Below are positions 26,715-36,792 of a stretch of DNA of 64,000 nucleotides, piece by piece. Position 1 is the stretch's first letter. Each line of letters begins with the position of its first letter. The notes beneath the pieces were generated by a model. That model was not told where the DNA came from. It saw nothing but the letters and a program-made list of their open reading frames with translations, and searched no databases. The DNA is from Aurantiochytrium sp. KH105 (lineage: Eukaryota > Sar > Bigyra > Thraustochytrida > Thraustochytriidae). Position numbers and translations under genes: made by a program. Where the stretch lies: NCBI GenBank assembly GCA_003116975.1, contig BGKB01000054.1, positions 1 through 64,000 on the forward strand, written 5' to 3'.

Positions 26715-28757
26715 ATGACAAGGCTCGTGGTTACCGCCGACGATCTCGGCTACAGCGAGATCCGAGATGGCGGCATCCTGGACGCCTTTGCAGCGGGCCT
26801 CGTGACAAGAGCGACGCTCATGACGAATGGGAAGAGCGCAGTGCGGGCTGCACAGCAAGCACGGGATGCAGGACTACCTGTTGGTCTTCATCTCAATGTA
26901 ACAGAGGGCGCGGCGGTTGCCAAACCTCCTCCAAGATCCCTCGTTGGCGAGGACGGATGCTTCCTGGGACCGCCAACGCTCGCAGAGCGCGCACAAAAAG
27001 GCTTGCTCGAGCCCGCAGATCTTGAACGTGAAATTGTTGCTCAGATCGCTCGCTTCCAAGAATTGGTCGGGCACCTTCCGCGCCACGTTGACGGCCACAA
27101 TCATGCGCACGTGCTGCAACCCGTCGCCGCCGTCTTGGCGACGGTAATGCGCGACGCAGGCATCCCAGAGGTCCGCGTTCCCGAGGAGACATGGCTTTCG
27201 GCGACCTTTCTCGACGCGCTCCCGACCGGAAAGGAAGCATTTTACCGAGGGGTCTCGCAAGACGCTGAAAGGGCTTTTCGTGAGTACTTTGCAAAGTGCG
27301 GTATTGCGCGGTCTTCGGAGGCCTTTATTGGCATGGGGCTCATGGGCCGCTTTCTGACTCCCCAAACCGTGGCAGATGCTCTGCTTGCCCTGCCTTCGTC
27401 TGTTCAATCCATCGAACTCATGGTCCATCCTGGCCGGTGCTGTGTGGGGGATGAGACCACCGAGGGCTGCTGGCAGCGAGCGCCTGATGCCTTTTCACAG
27501 TCTCCCGAACGAGAGATGGAGCTTGCAGTGCTCAAGGACCCCGATCTTTGCACGTTTCTGGAAAAAGACCTGGGCTTATCGCTGTGCGCGTATGCGAATG
27601 GACTGCAAAGAGACGAAGAGTCCAAGGAGGATCCACGGCGACTCGAGGTGAAAGCGGAGCTCTCTCTGTGCACCAACGAAACTCCTGCAACACGTCGGTC
27701 ACGCGAACTAGAAAATGTCGAGACAGCAACAAGAAATTTTTGTCGCGGCCGTGTTGCCCTTTTAATTTCGACAACCCTTGGAACTGGAAATCTAAGTACT
27801 GGACGACGAATTGCAAGCCTATTGAATTCGGCAGGTTTTCAAACATTGATTATCGGCACGCAAGCCATCCAAAGCGTGCAAGAACTCGCCAGGATCCTCG
27901 ACAAGCATAAAGTCTCCATTGTTATGGGCATCAACGCCAAACGAGTTGGGCACCTCAGTATTCCCCTTTATAAGGAGTCGAAGCGCCGCATTTACATTGT
28001 CACGGGAGGGACTGATGTGAATTGCTCTTTGCAAGATGAATGCGTGCTCGAGGTTTTCCGGGCTTGCAATGGCATTGTTTCGTTTAATGCCGCCATGCGG
28101 GACGTGCTCGCGTCCTTGACTTCTTCACCTGTGACGGTGATTCCTCAGGCTGTCGACACTTCCTTTGTCCACAACAGCTCTTTTTCCATTCGCGAATCTT
28201 GTGGACTGGACGCAAGTGCGCGTATTCTGCTCTTGGTCTGTGGATTACGCAAAGTGAAGGCTCCCTCTTATTTGCGACCAGTGTGGCCACAGGTGCGTGA
28301 ACGGCTCGCAGGCGTGACAATGGTCATCGTCGGGCCTGTTCTTGACGAAAAGGTGGTCGCAGATGTGGATGAATGGGTACGAGACACGAATGATGAAGCT
28401 GCAGCATCAGTGCTGCGCCATCCAATGTTACCTCACGCATGTCTCCTACGCGCAATCGCAGATGCTGATGCGCTTGTAAACACTTCCGAGTCCGAGGGAA
28501 TGAGCGGTGCAATCTTAGAGGCAATGGCCCTCGGAACGCCCGTCCTGGCCCGTGTAAATGCAGGCAATTGTGAGCTAGTTACAGAAGGGAGAACGGGTCT
28601 GCTCTTTGACTCTCCGGAGGCCTTTCTCGATCAGGCAGCGCGACTTTGGGAAGACGCGTCTCTTCGGGCATCAATTGTCCATGGAGCCAAGGCGGTGATT
28701 GAAAGCCAACACAGCACTGCCGCAGAGCAGCGCGCGTACACAGAATTGCTTTCATAA
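26715..28757 (+). CDS. Fusion of YDJC/ChbG-type carbohydrate deacetylase with GLT1D1-like glycosyltransferase
   Basis: This 680-residue protein starts at the ATG at 26715. The N-terminal part (about residues 1-300) matches the YdjC/ChbG deacetylase family: TADDLGYS with the catalytic Asp pair (9-10), GLHLN (His59) and DGHNHAH (His128/His130), the metal-binding set. In bacteria ChbG removes acetyl groups from chitobiose-type sugars. The C-terminal part (about 345-680) looks like a GT4-type glycosyltransferase: LISTTLGTGNLSTGRRIA at its start, TGGTDVN in the middle and the donor-binding ESEGMSGAILEAMALGTPV near the end, as in the GLT1D1 group. No signal peptide is visible, so it is probably cytosolic. 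It is head-to-head with the His-rich gene (198 bp between starts). Both halves retain their key residues. The fusion suggests coupled deacetylation and glycosyl transfer on an N-acetylated sugar, which is inference. Confidence 0.88.
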   Translation: MTRLVVTADDLGYSEIRDGGILDAFAAGLVTRATLMTNGKSAVRAAQQARDAGLPVGLHLNVTEGAAVAKPPPRSLVGEDGCFLGPPTLAERAQKGLLEPADLEREIVAQIARFQELVGHLPRHVDGHNHAHVLQPVAAVLATVMRDAGIPEVRVPEETWLSATFLDALPTGKEAFYRGVSQDAERAFREYFAKCGIARSSEAFIGMGLMGRFLTPQTVADALLALPSSVQSIELMVHPGRCCVGDETTEGCWQRAPDAFSQSPEREMELAVLKDPDLCTFLEKDLGLSLCAYANGLQRDEESKEDPRRLEVKAELSLCTNETPATRRSRELENVETATRNFCRGRVALLISTTLGTGNLSTGRRIASLLNSAGFQTLIIGTQAIQSVQELARILDKHKVSIVMGINAKRVGHLSIPLYKESKRRIYIVTGGTDVNCSLQDECVLEVFRACNGIVSFNAAMRDVLASLTSSPVTVIPQAVDTSFVHNSSFSIRESCGLDASARILLLVCGLRKVKAPSYLRPVWPQVRERLAGVTMVIVGPVLDEKVVADVDEWVRDTNDEAAASVLRHPMLPHACLLRAIADADALVNTSESEGMSGAILEAMALGTPVLARVNAGNCELVTEGRTGLLFDSPEAFLDQAARLWEDASLRASIVHGAKAVIESQHSTAAEQRAYTELLS

Positions 28758-28932
28758 GCTATGCGTGGCTTTCCCTGCTGATGCTGCACGCGATAAGCAT
28801 CATTCGCTCTGTCAGTCTCGCATGAGCAGACGATCTCTCCAAAACTTGCGCTAGTTCTTGAAAATGGAAAAAGAAAGAAGCTGAGGAGAAGAAGAGGAAC
28901 ACCTGATGTTAGAATTTTAGTTTTGTTTACTG

Positions 28933-30621
28933 TTAGACACCATCGCTGCTGCTAGGAATCACAAATGTACTCGCAGCCTTGATAATATCGACAGCGATTC
29001 GTTTGCGCATGTAGGGCATGTCTGCTGCGGAAAAGTCAAGTTCATGGGCCATGGACAGGTAATTGCAAAAGGTACACAGAAAGACGCCGCAATCGGAGCC
29101 ATTGTTTTGCTGCGGAACAGCATCGCCGTGGTCGATCAGTTCCCAGTCCGTCGTGTCGAGCTCGCCACCGTGTTTGTCCTTGAACTCGTCGACGAGATAA
29201 CGCAGAACATGCGTCATGCAGTTGCGACCCGACCCTGCCAAAGAGTCAAAGTACTCGATGCGTTTCTCTTTGACGAAGGCAGCGCAGAGCGTCCAATGTG
29301 AGTTGCCGATGTTCCGCGGAAAGAAAACAACGTCCTGTGTGAAAAGATCGCATTTGCGGAAACCACGCTTGGTCCAGCGCTTCACGCGGCTGTAATCGTA
29401 CTGCCCATTCTCGGTAAGTTTCGTGTAAAAGAGTGAAAGGTGAAAGTAGCACGCAAGAGCAGGTTTGCTTCCGCTTTCAATGAGTTCCAAAGAGCGGACA
29501 CGCAGAAGCGAAAGGTAAAAGTTAATGACCTCGTCGTTAAGCCACTCGAGACCCTTTAGGCACCATAATTGCTTGGCAAATAGGTCGACGTTGAACTTTT
29601 GGACAAGGATCTTGTCCTCGTTGCTGTTGTGCATCGCCTCTTCGTACATGTCTTCTTCTTCTTCGGTAAATTCGGGGGTTAGGTCTACAACAGCGCCTTC
29701 TGGCTCTTCTCGGACCGGCAACGGGGCTCCGAGCTCCTTGCGCCAATGCTGGACCTTTTCGTGCGCACGATCTCGGCGCATCTTGGCGGATTCGCGGGCA
29801 CAATAGGCGAGTGACGGCTCCGAGGTCACTCGCTTCCTGTACGAGACCTTGGCCTCGAGAGAAACATCTTCGGGGTCCTTCATAGCATGCAGAGCAAGGC
29901 TCTCCACTTTTTCTTTGAGAGCTTGCATTTCGGCGTCTCTGGCATTGAGTCTATCTTTTCGAGGGTTGTGAGGCCTTGCAAGGCGGCTCAGACTTGGAGC
30001 CAGAGTCAATCCGTGGTTTGATGGGGCGTCAATATCCATAGGATCGGAACCGACGAGTAATCTACCAGGCAGCGACGCAGTCTCGCGAGGCTTGAGCGAT
30101 TGTCGAAGCATTGCGATTTCATGATCAATGCTCATGCTGCCTGTCTTGGTGGCTTGCTCGTACCGCTGCTTGTGGGTCTCCTGACTTGGGCGGTTTGTGA
30201 CTTTGCCAAAATATGAGTCGACGAGCTCGTCTCCCTCGCGCTTTGCCTCAGGGGCCCTCGTCATTGCGAGCGTAGGTCGTGTGCCACGCCTCTGTCGTTG
30301 CGCGTGCTGTTTCGCACCCGCCTCTGCGCCGTCCTCTGGCACTAGCGCCAGCGCTGGCGCTGGCGCTGCTGTCCTCAATGCCGTCGTCTGCAACGAGGAC
30401 TGCAACGCCGCCGAGCGTGTCGTCGAGCTTGCTCCGGCGCCTGCGTCCGCCTTGCTTTCGCTCTGATGCCGAGGCGCGCTCAGCGCTGCCAACGCGGGGC
30501 CAGGCATGATCGGCGTCCGGGCAGACGCTCCCAAGGCGATCTGCTTTGGTCTGTTTTGGCTTGGCTTGGTGGCATCGTCATAACCACCTCGTAGAATTTC
30601 CTGCTCAATGGTGGGGGCCAT
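28933..30621 (-). CDS. SUMO-specific protease, Ulp1/SENP family (C48)
   Basis: This 562-residue protein starts at the ATG at 30621. The C-terminal about 200 residues carry the Ulp1 fold: QLWCLKGLEWLNDEVINFYL (substrate-binding region), the catalytic His in NSHWTL (about 442), Asp in EYFDS (about 459), the oxyanion Gln in VPQQNNG (about 505) and the nucleophile Cys in GSDCGVF (about 511). The family cleaves SUMO from conjugates or matures it. The N-terminal 300 residues are disordered, rich in Ala/Arg/Gln, as is usual for regulatory regions directing localisation. The catalytic set is complete, so it should be active. Confidence 0.93.
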   Translation of the reverse strand: MAPTIEQEILRGGYDDATKPSQNRPKQIALGASARTPIMPGPALAALSAPRHQSESKADAGAGASSTTRSAALQSSLQTTALRTAAPAPALALVPEDGAEAGAKQHAQRQRRGTRPTLAMTRAPEAKREGDELVDSYFGKVTNRPSQETHKQRYEQATKTGSMSIDHEIAMLRQSLKPRETASLPGRLLVGSDPMDIDAPSNHGLTLAPSLSRLARPHNPRKDRLNARDAEMQALKEKVESLALHAMKDPEDVSLEAKVSYRKRVTSEPSLAYCARESAKMRRDRAHEKVQHWRKELGAPLPVREEPEGAVVDLTPEFTEEEEDMYEEAMHNSNEDKILVQKFNVDLFAKQLWCLKGLEWLNDEVINFYLSLLRVRSLELIESGSKPALACYFHLSLFYTKLTENGQYDYSRVKRWTKRGFRKCDLFTQDVVFFPRNIGNSHWTLCAAFVKEKRIEYFDSLAGSGRNCMTHVLRYLVDEFKDKHGGELDTTDWELIDHGDAVPQQNNGSDCGVFLCTFCNYLSMAHELDFSAADMPYMRKRIAVDIIKAASTFVIPSSSDGV

Positions 30622-31233
30622 TCACCTCGACAACTGCGACGAGGAGAGCAGCCTGGTGAACTGCTTTTTGGCGAACAATATATGCAGGCCTTCGAGAAGG
30701 CGTTCTTATGAGGGTTGCACGCGGAGAGCGAGAAATTGCAGTGCAAATAGTCATGTGCTCTTTTCTTCGTGGACTTGAAAAAGGCGACACGTGGAAATCG
30801 CTGCTGCTGTCTTCGAAGGGGAAGTCGCGGCCCGCGGCATTCGTTTCGTCTGCGCGATGGTTCATCAATTTATGTGTTCAATTGGAATTGTAGCGGGCGC
30901 TGGACAAGACTTGGACAACGTGCAACATCGCAACACGATATTTTGCACGCCAAGCATGTGTTCTGTCCTTGACGCGCATCCTTATCTTTCTCGCGCTTAA
31001 AGGTAGTATCACAACGCAATGGTTGTGATCGAGTTTGCATCCGAAAACAACGACACTCAAGAAATCGAATTTTCTGGGACAAGCTGGTCGTCATGGAAGT
31101 GTCGCATAAACGCGGCCTTTTTCTTCTGCACGCACCTGCACACGCGTGGTCGGAAGCGACAGAGTCGAAGAATGGGGCATGTCGCTGCCGCTTTCGAAGA
31201 TCGAGAACACGCAACATCACATCGCATCACACA

Positions 31234-31245
31234 TTTATAAAAATA
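31234..31245 (+). promoter_or_regulatory. TATA-like element
   Basis: TTTATAAAAATA lies about 305 bp upstream of the ATG at 31550. The position would imply a leader of roughly 275 bases. Sequence resemblance only. Confidence 0.3.
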
Positions 31246-31490
31246 CACCTGAGGCAGCTACAGCGTGCAGTTGTCTCTCCCCATTGGACCAGCGAGCAGC
31301 TGCAGACAAACTTTGACTCGTGTAAAGCGAGCGAGTCTGAGCGTCAAACTTGACTCTCCGCGTCCGCAGCGAAGCTCTGGAAAGCAAGGATACGTGCGAT
31401 ACAGATCTGCAATCAGGGACGCAGCAGCCGGAGCAGCAGGGCAGCAGCAACAACAGCAGCGAGTCGGTGGCGGTAGGCAACAGCGAGTGA

Positions 31491-31513
31491 GCAGCAGCAG
31501 CAGCAGCAGCAGC
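31491..31513 (+). repeat. (GCA)7-8 trinucleotide repeat in the 5' leader
   Basis: A perfect GCA/CAG run ends 36 bases before the ATG at 31550, within a longer CAG/CAA-rich leader. Confidence 0.9.
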
Positions 31514-31549
31514 GTCGTGAGAGCGCGAGCAGTAGAGCAAGAAAGCAAG

Positions 31550-32530
31550 ATGGATGTCCTCTCGCTCCTCGGGAACCAGGGCGGGGACGGCCAAGACCTG
31601 ACGACGACCCTGACGGCGACGACGGCGGCCGGGGAGCTCATCTTCAAGGCGCCCTTCGGAGATTCGACGACGTGGCGTAGCGCAGGGGGTGGCCAGGTAG
31701 CGCTCAAGGTGCTCTTCGACCCGTTCCTGCCCTGGACGAGGAACCAGAGACTGGCATCCACCACGCCCGACATTATCGGCGACCTGCGGCGCGAGCTGGG
31801 CAAGAACCTTGTGCCTGACAAGATGGCTCCCACCAAGTCGACGCGCAAGGAGACCCTGTGGAAGGAGCTGCAATCGAAGCTGCCCAAGCACGCCTTTGAC
31901 AACTTTATCATTGAAAATGGAAAGGAGAATGGTCTTGAGCTCAGCGAGTTCGTGAGCATCATCAAGAAGAGCGTAGACGAGGCGTTTACCGAGGACGAGG
32001 CCCTGATTGAGGCGCTCTCGACACGAGAGTTCCAGTTCACATACCATTTGGCAATCGACGCGTACCCGCAGCAGAACGACCAGAAGGGGCGCAGCGGCGG
32101 CTCATCGCGTTCTCTGACAGGAAATGGCGAGTCCGAAAAGCTTGGCGTGCTCGTGGTCAACCTTGAAGGGCGCCCCAACGCGATGGACACAGAAAAGCTT
32201 GCCAAAGTGGGCAGCGAGATTGAACTGACTGCCTCGCCAGGGAACTCGGATGCAGCGCGGACCGCAAACCCGCCATCACCAACTCTACGTAATCACCGCG
32301 ACATGGAAAAGGGACGCATGGCTCGCAAGAAGCTTCAGACGCTTCTCGACGACCTTGATCTTTCCGCTGAAAAGCTGGAAGAGGGCCACAACGTCTGGAT
32401 CAAGGAGCTGCCGGAGACCGCCGGAGAATTTTTCGAGCAAGCCTCATCATGGTTTAGCGCCGTTCTCGAACGGAACCAGAAGCAGCTCGCCGAGCAGCTC
32501 GAAAACAACGGCGCTTCCATGTATCGCTGA
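31550..32530 (+). CDS. Conserved-looking protein of unknown function
   Basis: This 326-residue protein starts at MDVLSLLGNQ (31550); the frame is open further upstream, but through a CAG-repeat leader. A beta-rich N-terminal region (about 20-70: LIFKAPFGDSTTWRS, VALKVLFDPFLPW) is followed by a helical segment (about 90-165) with FIIENGKENGLELSEFVSIIKKSV, which is helix-loop-helix in style but lacks canonical EF-hand ligands. The C-terminal part is amphipathic and probably coiled-coil (ARKKLQTLLDDLDLSAEKL). No signal peptide, membrane segment or catalytic motif is seen. I do not recognise the family. Composition and codon use resemble the neighbours, so it is a real gene. Confidence 0.7.
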   Translation: MDVLSLLGNQGGDGQDLTTTLTATTAAGELIFKAPFGDSTTWRSAGGGQVALKVLFDPFLPWTRNQRLASTTPDIIGDLRRELGKNLVPDKMAPTKSTRKETLWKELQSKLPKHAFDNFIIENGKENGLELSEFVSIIKKSVDEAFTEDEALIEALSTREFQFTYHLAIDAYPQQNDQKGRSGGSSRSLTGNGESEKLGVLVVNLEGRPNAMDTEKLAKVGSEIELTASPGNSDAARTANPPSPTLRNHRDMEKGRMARKKLQTLLDDLDLSAEKLEEGHNVWIKELPETAGEFFEQASSWFSAVLERNQKQLAEQLENNGASMYR

Positions 32531-33282
32531 GCGTCATTCGCGCCTGCTCGAGAGCCTTGAGCAAGCACGCGCATACCAGTATAGGCATTTCTTTCTAAGA
32601 TTGAAAAGAGACCCAACATATTCGTTAGGTCTGTTATCTAAATGTTGGTCTAACTGTATTGTCTCTCCCCGCAAAGTCAATCTTCGCGGCGAACAAAAAC
32701 AAAAACAGAAAAAAAAAATCAAATCCGCAACCAACTCTGGCGCTTCGGCTCGCGCGCGCGCGCCTGCTCGCCTGCTCGTCTGCCCGCCCGCGTGCGAGCG
32801 TGCTTGCGTGTCTGCGCGTCTGCAGTCGGTCGGGCCGCTGCTCACGCGCGAGCGGCGCGTCGCGTCACCCGCGCGCTTCGGGCGGGCGCCTCGGGCGAGA
32901 GCGAGTCCTCCGGGAGAAGGGGGGCTCCAACCAGCTGTTTGGCGCATCTCATCTCGTCTCGTTTCGCGAGGGCCTCGAGGCGCACGAGTCGCTCGCTTAC
33001 GGCGCCAGCGCGCGCGCGGGCGAGGGCGCGCGGCGGAGCACGTCGGCGCTGTGTTCGGGCGGAGAACGCGCTCGGCCAATCGCCGTTTCTTCCGAGGTCG
33101 CTGCGGCTGAGAACGCCGCGAGAGTGCACCTAACGGGAAGAGCGTTGTCGCTGTCGCTGTCGCTGTCGCTGTCGTCGTTGTCGTTGTGTTCTGCTTCTTT
33201 TCCTGTCTCGTCGTGGTCGTGGTCGTCGTCTTCTTGGTCGTTATCGTTCTTGGTGGAGAGCAAGAGGAAATAGGTCGTGAGG
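32531..33282. promoter_or_regulatory. Promoter region and leader of SPT16 gene
   Basis: This 752-bp GC-rich spacer begins with an A-rich stretch (32695-32720), then CG-dense DNA with CGCGCG and GAGCG motifs. A CTGTCG hexamer array sits at about 33147-33172, about 110 bp before the ATG. No gene seen. Confidence 0.5.
33147..33172 (+). repeat. (CTGTCG)n hexamer repeat in the SPT16 leader
   Basis: About four tandem copies of a TCGCTG/CTGTCG hexamer, followed by GTCGTC/GTGGTC-type sequence up to the start codon. Confidence 0.85.
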
Positions 33283-36200
33283 ATGGGCGACGCAACCATG
33301 GACAAGCCGCAGTGCCGCGCGTTCTGGGCGCGCGTGCGCAAACTGCGCAATGATTGGCTTGGCGGTCGCAATCAGGAAAACAGCGTGTGGGCGAATGTTG
33401 ACGCCTGGGCCGTCCTCATGGGTAAGCCTCCGGATAACTTGGCCACCATGCTCGCTGCCTCGGTACACATGTACCTTTTTGACAAGGTGCTGCCGAACAT
33501 GCTGATGGTAATGACCGAAAAGGGTCTGCACATCCTCTCTGCCAAAAACAAAATCGCCTATGTGAGCAGCGTGGAAAAGCACAAGCCCGCCGATCTCGAA
33601 CTTGAGCTCAAATTTGAAGAGCTCTCCAAAGACACCGTGGACGCGCAGATCAAAGCCGCCAGTGAAGCCGTCAAGGCAAGCTTCAACGGAAAACGCCTCG
33701 CAACCTTGCTCAAGGAGGGGCAAGACGCCAAGCTTGCAGGCCGCTGGAACGACGCTCTCGAGAGTGCAGGTGTGGAGAAGACTTCTCTCAAAGTTGGCCT
33801 TCGCGCCTCGCTCATGGTGAAGATGAGCGACGAGCTCAAAATCGCCGAAATCTCGGCAAACATTGCGGGCCGCGCCATGAAAAAGTCTTTCATCAAGCAA
33901 ATGGAATCCGTGCTTTCCGACGATACCGAGGTATCGAATGCTAAGGTGAGCGCCGCCGTGTCTGCTGCTCTGTCCAACCCGACGAAAAAGCTCAAAATCA
34001 AGGACATTGATCCCGAGGAGCTTGAAGTGCCAGTGGCGCCGAGCGTGCAAAGCGGCGGGACCTACGATCTTCAACCCGGTGCCCAGAGCCTGGACAAAGC
34101 CATGACGCCGGACATTATCATTTGTCAAATCGTGGTCAAGTACGCCGAATATCACGCGCAGATTGCGCGCACGTACCTCATTAACCCCACGTCGGATCAG
34201 AAAAAGGTGTACCAGGCACTCGAAGCCGGGCGCACGGCGCTTCTCAATGCGCTTGTGCCCGGGGCCAAGCTTGGTGATGTGCACGCAGCCGCTGTCAAAG
34301 CTATAACTGACCTGCGGCCTGAGCTCAAGGACAAACTCGTACCATCGCTGGGCCACGGCACGGGACTCGAGCTGCAAACGCCGTCATTTTCTATCAAGGC
34401 CGACAATCAGCAAATTGCACAGCCTGGAATGACGTTTACCATCACGTTGGGCCTCGAGAATGTCGAAGTGAAAAGCGACGACAAACCAGCAACGTTGCCA
34501 AATGGAAAATATTCCATGCTTGTTGCCGACTTGGTTGCTGTAGAGAAGACTGCGACCAAGGTGCTCACGAACGCGGTGAGCGTCAGTCTGGACGATGTCC
34601 GCTACACGCTGGACAGCAGCGACGACGAAGATAGTAGCGAAGAGGAGGAGAACGACCAGGACCGCGTTCAAGACATTGTCAACAACACGTCGGGAAGGCG
34701 CGTAACGCGAAGCGCGACCAAGACGGACGAGCAGCGCGAGCGCGAGCAGCGTCAAGCCTCGATGAACGCCAAGATTGACAAGGCTCAAAAGGAGCTTTTG
34801 CTCAAGAAGGCCCAGGAGGCCCTCGGGGATGGTCTCGATGCAGACAGCCAGGACGACGATAGTGGTCAGGGCGGAAAGCAGGAGCGCATCGTCGAAGCCT
34901 TTAAGACCCCGGAAGAGTATCCGCGCGGGTTGGAGCGAAATCAGATCTACTGCGACCGTGAAAACGAGGCCGTCTTCGTGCCGGTGGGAGGCTTTCACAT
35001 TCCTTTTCACATTTCGGCCATCAAGTCGGTGACGAAGCTGGACGAGGAGCTTGATACGATTCTCCGTCTCAACTTCTTCTTTCCCACGAGCGGCCACACC
35101 TTTGCCAAGGACGTCTCGGCGAACATGCGCACGGTGATGACCAAGTTTCCGAACCTGCATTACGTCAAGGAGATGTCCTTTCGCTCCAAGGACCCGCACA
35201 ACCTCACGCGTCAATTCCGTCAAATCAAGGAGCTGCAGAAGCAGCTGCGACAAAAGGCGCGCATGAAGGAGATGGAGCGCGACATTGTCGAGCAGGAGGC
35301 TCTCGTCATTAACAAGCGCCCGGAGGGCAAGAACATTCTTCTCGATGACGTGAGTATGCGTCCGCCCGTCCGGAAGGGCAAGTGCATCGGCCGTCTGCAG
35401 GCGCACGTGAACGGTCTTCGTTTTCGCGCTGGCCGCACAGGCGAAGTTTTCGACCTCATTTACAGCAACATCAAACACTTTATCCTGCAAGAGTGCAAGG
35501 AGCGCGAGCACGAGGTCCTGGTGCACTTTCATCTCCGGACGCCAGTTCTCATTAACAAAACCAAGACGTACGACGTGCAGTTCTACACGGAGGTGGTCGA
35601 GGCTTCAGTGGCCTTGGACAACCGCCGTCGCCACATGTACGATCCTGATGAGATCGAAGAGGAGCGTCGCGAGCAGCTCATGAAGCGCAAGTTCAACAGC
35701 GCGTTTCGCAAGTTCTGCCGCAAGGTGGTCGACTTTACGGACGAACTTGACGACTACGACAAGCCATCGCCCGAGCTTGCTTTTGAAGGTGTCCCGTTCC
35801 GCGAGATGGTCACGATCACCCCGACGCTCAACACCTTGTGCAACTTGAGCGGCAACCCGGTGTTCTGCATCACGCTCGATGAGATCGAGCACATTCATTT
35901 TGAACGTGTTGAACCGTCCATGAAGAACTTTGACATGACGATTGTCCTCAAGTCGCAAATGAAGCCAAACAGCGGCGTCCCGCAGCGTATCTCGTCTATC
36001 CCAATGGAGTCTCTCGACACCATTCGCACGTGGATCTATGAAAAGGGAAATATTACGTTCACTGTCGGTACCAAGGCGCTCAAGTGGAAGGTCGTCATGG
36101 AGGGTGTCTACGACGAGCTCGAGCGCGGCATTTTCTGGAAGAAAGAGGACGAGTACGGCGAGGAGAAGGATCTCGGCTGGAATGTGCTCAACGTCTACAA

Positions 36201-36483
36201 TGAGGATGATGAGGAGGAAGAAGGTGGCGAAGGGGGCGAGTCCGAGTCAGACTTTGGCGATTCAGACGCGGCAGAGAGCAGCGATGATGACGATGACCCG
36301 GACGACTATATCGATGATGACGACGAGGAAGACGAATCAAGCGCGGAGGAGCTCTCTGATGAAGGCGAGGACTGGGACCAGCTTGAGAAGCAGGCTGCCG
36401 AGGACGATAAAAAGCGTAACCGGCGGGAGCGCGAGAAGGACGAGGAGGAACGCATTAACTCGAAGCGGCGGCGCAAGAAGTAG
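33283..36483 (+). CDS. SPT16: FACT complex subunit SPT16
   Basis: This 1066-residue protein, near the usual 1000-1050 of the family, starts at the ATG at 33283 (a GTG six bases earlier is not a eukaryotic start). Domains in order are the SPT16 N-lobe (about 10-170), a pita-bread aminopeptidase-like domain without catalytic metal ligands (about 180-440; LGHGTGLELQTPSFSI, GMTFTITLGLENV), an acidic/charged linker, the SPT16 middle domain (about 545-700; RNQIYCDRENEAVFVPVGGF), a Rtt106-like PH pair (about 700-950; PVFCITLDEIEHIHFERVEP, FDMTIVLK) and a long Asp/Glu tail ending in a basic KRRRKK signal. With SSRP1/Pob3 it reorganises H2A-H2B during transcription and replication in the nucleus. The call is secure. 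Confidence 0.97.
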   Translation: MGDATMDKPQCRAFWARVRKLRNDWLGGRNQENSVWANVDAWAVLMGKPPDNLATMLAASVHMYLFDKVLPNMLMVMTEKGLHILSAKNKIAYVSSVEKHKPADLELELKFEELSKDTVDAQIKAASEAVKASFNGKRLATLLKEGQDAKLAGRWNDALESAGVEKTSLKVGLRASLMVKMSDELKIAEISANIAGRAMKKSFIKQMESVLSDDTEVSNAKVSAAVSAALSNPTKKLKIKDIDPEELEVPVAPSVQSGGTYDLQPGAQSLDKAMTPDIIICQIVVKYAEYHAQIARTYLINPTSDQKKVYQALEAGRTALLNALVPGAKLGDVHAAAVKAITDLRPELKDKLVPSLGHGTGLELQTPSFSIKADNQQIAQPGMTFTITLGLENVEVKSDDKPATLPNGKYSMLVADLVAVEKTATKVLTNAVSVSLDDVRYTLDSSDDEDSSEEEENDQDRVQDIVNNTSGRRVTRSATKTDEQREREQRQASMNAKIDKAQKELLLKKAQEALGDGLDADSQDDDSGQGGKQERIVEAFKTPEEYPRGLERNQIYCDRENEAVFVPVGGFHIPFHISAIKSVTKLDEELDTILRLNFFFPTSGHTFAKDVSANMRTVMTKFPNLHYVKEMSFRSKDPHNLTRQFRQIKELQKQLRQKARMKEMERDIVEQEALVINKRPEGKNILLDDVSMRPPVRKGKCIGRLQAHVNGLRFRAGRTGEVFDLIYSNIKHFILQECKEREHEVLVHFHLRTPVLINKTKTYDVQFYTEVVEASVALDNRRRHMYDPDEIEEERREQLMKRKFNSAFRKFCRKVVDFTDELDDYDKPSPELAFEGVPFREMVTITPTLNTLCNLSGNPVFCITLDEIEHIHFERVEPSMKNFDMTIVLKSQMKPNSGVPQRISSIPMESLDTIRTWIYEKGNITFTVGTKALKWKVVMEGVYDELERGIFWKKEDEYGEEKDLGWNVLNVYNEDDEEEEGGEGGESESDFGDSDAAESSDDDDDPDDYIDDDDEEDESSAEELSDEGEDWDQLEKQAAEDDKKRNRREREKDEEERINSKRRRKK

Positions 36484-36792
36484 TTCGCTCGTTTATTTCT
36501 TCATTCCGTCTATTCATCAGGAAGTCGTGCAACGCAATACTTTAAATTACGATTTGTATTGCGAAATCAGCCAAGTTCCAAGTAAAAGAAGAAAGAAAAC
36601 ATTGACGAAAGACAATACAGAGCAGGAGCCAAAGAGAAATGCTATCCTTGTTGCCCCCACTCCCTCTTCTTCTTGTTGTTGGTGTCGTTGTTGTTGCTGT
36701 TTTTGAAGACTTGAGTGAGACAATAGACACACAAATTTTTTTTGTTTTTGTTTTTTCAGGACGAAGGACAAATACAAGAATAAATAGAATGG
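36484..36792. other. Convergent 3' spacer between SPT16 and CCP5
   Basis: This 309-bp spacer is lower in GC, with TTGTTG/TTCTTC runs and T-rich stretches near 36737-36758. No gene seen. Confidence 0.6.

Larger units (their letters stand above)
30622..31549. promoter_or_regulatory. Divergent promoter between SENP and an unknown gene
   Basis: This 0.93 kb head-to-head spacer contains a TATA-like element at 31234-31245 facing the plus gene and CAG-rich DNA from about 31416 to 31513. Small frames here look random. Confidence 0.5.

Noticed and set aside
30622..31549. Several 60-116 codon frames in the SENP divergent promoter
   Set aside because: Mutually overlapping on both strands and without recognisable sequence.
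33241..34377. Minus-strand frame of 378 codons over the SPT16 start
   Set aside because: Antisense shadow of the N-terminal and aminopeptidase-like domains.
34384..35532. Minus-strand frame of 382 codons inside SPT16
   Set aside because: Exact antisense of conserved SPT16 codons; Leu/Val/His-rich mirror composition; no independent support.
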